Position numbers and translations under genes: made by a program. This document shows, piece after piece, positions 63,550 to 64,000 of a DNA stretch of 64,000 nt. Origin of the DNA: Dehalococcoidia bacterium (lineage in GTDB: Bacteria > Chloroflexota > Dehalococcoidia > E44-bin15); NCBI GenBank assembly GCA_041649635.1, contig JBAZMV010000007.1, positions 12,693 to 76,692 on the forward strand, read 5' to 3'. The notes under the pieces were generated by a model. It ran no database searches, had not been told where the DNA came from, and was given only the letters and a program-made list of their open reading frames with translations. How positions within the stretch are numbered: position 1 is the stretch's first letter; the number at the start of each line of letters is the position of its first letter.

Positions 63550-64000
63550 ATGGAACTAGACTGGGAGAAGTATAGCGAGGTTGCCGATAGATTTCAATAC
63601 AAGGCTAGATATGAGGACAGGGACGACTTGAGGCACAGCATTATAGTCAGACTTGCCGAGGTAGCCGGCAGGAACGACGACAAGCCCTTGACCGAGGGCG
63701 CAATGGTAAGGGTTGCCAGCTACGTTGTAATGGAATACTGGCACGCCGAGAAGCGCAACGGCAGGGTAATAAGCCTCAATAATGAGGTAAGGGACTGGGA
63801 AGGGGACAGCATAGAGCTACTTGATACCATTGCCGATGATAGGGCTCTAAACCTCGAATCGTGGGTTGACTCGAAGTCATGGCTAGTAGGTTGTCCCAGG
63901 CGGCTGATAGAGATAGCCAGCAAGAGAGTGAACGGGGAAACGCTAGCAAACGCCGATCGGAAGTATCTCTGTAAACTGCGCAAGCGTGAAATCAAACCTT
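63550..64000 (+). CDS. Unknown element-encoded protein, 3' truncated by window edge
   Basis: Open frame from ATG 63550 (AAGGAG 7 bases upstream) to the window end, 150 codons visible without a stop. It begins MELDWEKYSEVADRFQYKARYEDRDD and continues with SIIVRLAEVAG, EYWHAEKRNGRV and LLDTIADDRALN. The pattern of charged helices with a RDDLRHSIIVRLAE segment faintly resembles region 2 of sigma-70-like phage sigma factors, but that is weak. Probably a gene of the same mobile element. Confidence 0.65.
   Translation, partial: MELDWEKYSEVADRFQYKARYEDRDDLRHSIIVRLAEVAGRNDDKPLTEGAMVRVASYVVMEYWHAEKRNGRVISLNNEVRDWEGDSIELLDTIADDRALNLESWVDSKSWLVGCPRRLIEIASKRVNGETLANADRKYLCKLRKREIKP

Overview
The window looks like a piece of a strictly anaerobic, moderately GC-rich bacterial chromosome, most probably an uncultured Dehalococcoidia-type Chloroflexota from sediment or subsurface. 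Reasons: dense acyl-CoA catabolism (thiolases with DUF35/OB-fold partners, CaiB/BaiF CoA-transferases, an ADP-forming acyl-CoA synthetase), ferredoxin-linked enzymes (aldehyde:ferredoxin oxidoreductase, 2-oxoacid:ferredoxin oxidoreductase), a selenocysteine peroxiredoxin, the small DUF5679 zinc ribbon, and dispersed palindromic repeats that I associate with that group. The taxonomic call is inference from gene content, not from a marker gene.

Left part (0-22.8 kb): the end of moeA and mobB (molybdenum cofactor), acylphosphatase, a small lysine-rich protein, tRNA-Asp, the two subunits of an ADP-forming acyl-CoA synthetase, then a six-gene operon (HMG-CoA-synthase-like/DUF35 fusion, thiolase, AtuA-like pair, enoyl-CoA hydratase, acyl-CoA dehydrogenase) closed by a strong terminator. 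Next come a NifU-like protein, a YgjP-type metallopeptidase, KatG, a peroxiredoxin whose peroxidatic residue is an in-frame UGA (selenocysteine) with a SECIS-like hairpin, a DUF1295 membrane protein with a compositionally different C-terminus, a hydrolase, two aldolases, PurL and DUF5679.

Middle part (22.9-51.3 kb): a divergent catabolic region. Leftward from a good promoter at about 30.97 kb run AOR, a 3beta-HSD/epimerase-like reductase, a multi-cluster ferredoxin protein, a CaiB-type CoA-transferase and a second HMGS-like/thiolase pair. Rightward run an SCP2-domain protein, four phytoene-desaturase-like FAD oxidoreductases, two thiolase-fold proteins that lack both the catalytic Cys and the His, two DUF35 proteins, two CaiB-type CoA-transferases, a zinc alcohol dehydrogenase, a two-subunit CoA-transferase, and a four-subunit 2-oxoacid:ferredoxin oxidoreductase, followed by CcdA and a TlpA-like lipoprotein. 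Together these look like a pathway that activates a hydrophobic, possibly isoprenoid- or steroid-like substrate as CoA thioester, oxidises or reduces its skeleton, cleaves C-C bonds with thiolases or retro-aldolases, and passes electrons to ferredoxin. The substrate is inference.

Right part (51.4-64 kb): a leftward ThiF/MoaD-like/CoA-binding operon, a 1738-residue secreted mosaic subtilase (S8 protease, seven beta-propeller-like repeats, cohesin-like, FN3-like, four B-repeats, dockerin, C-terminal domain), tRNA-Gly(CCC), and then a mobile or island region: three tyrosine recombinases (the last with a zinc ribbon inside its catalytic domain), an unknown leftward gene, a wHTH-like protein, a structured leader and an unfinished gene at the right edge. 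No CRISPR array, rRNA gene or transposase was found.
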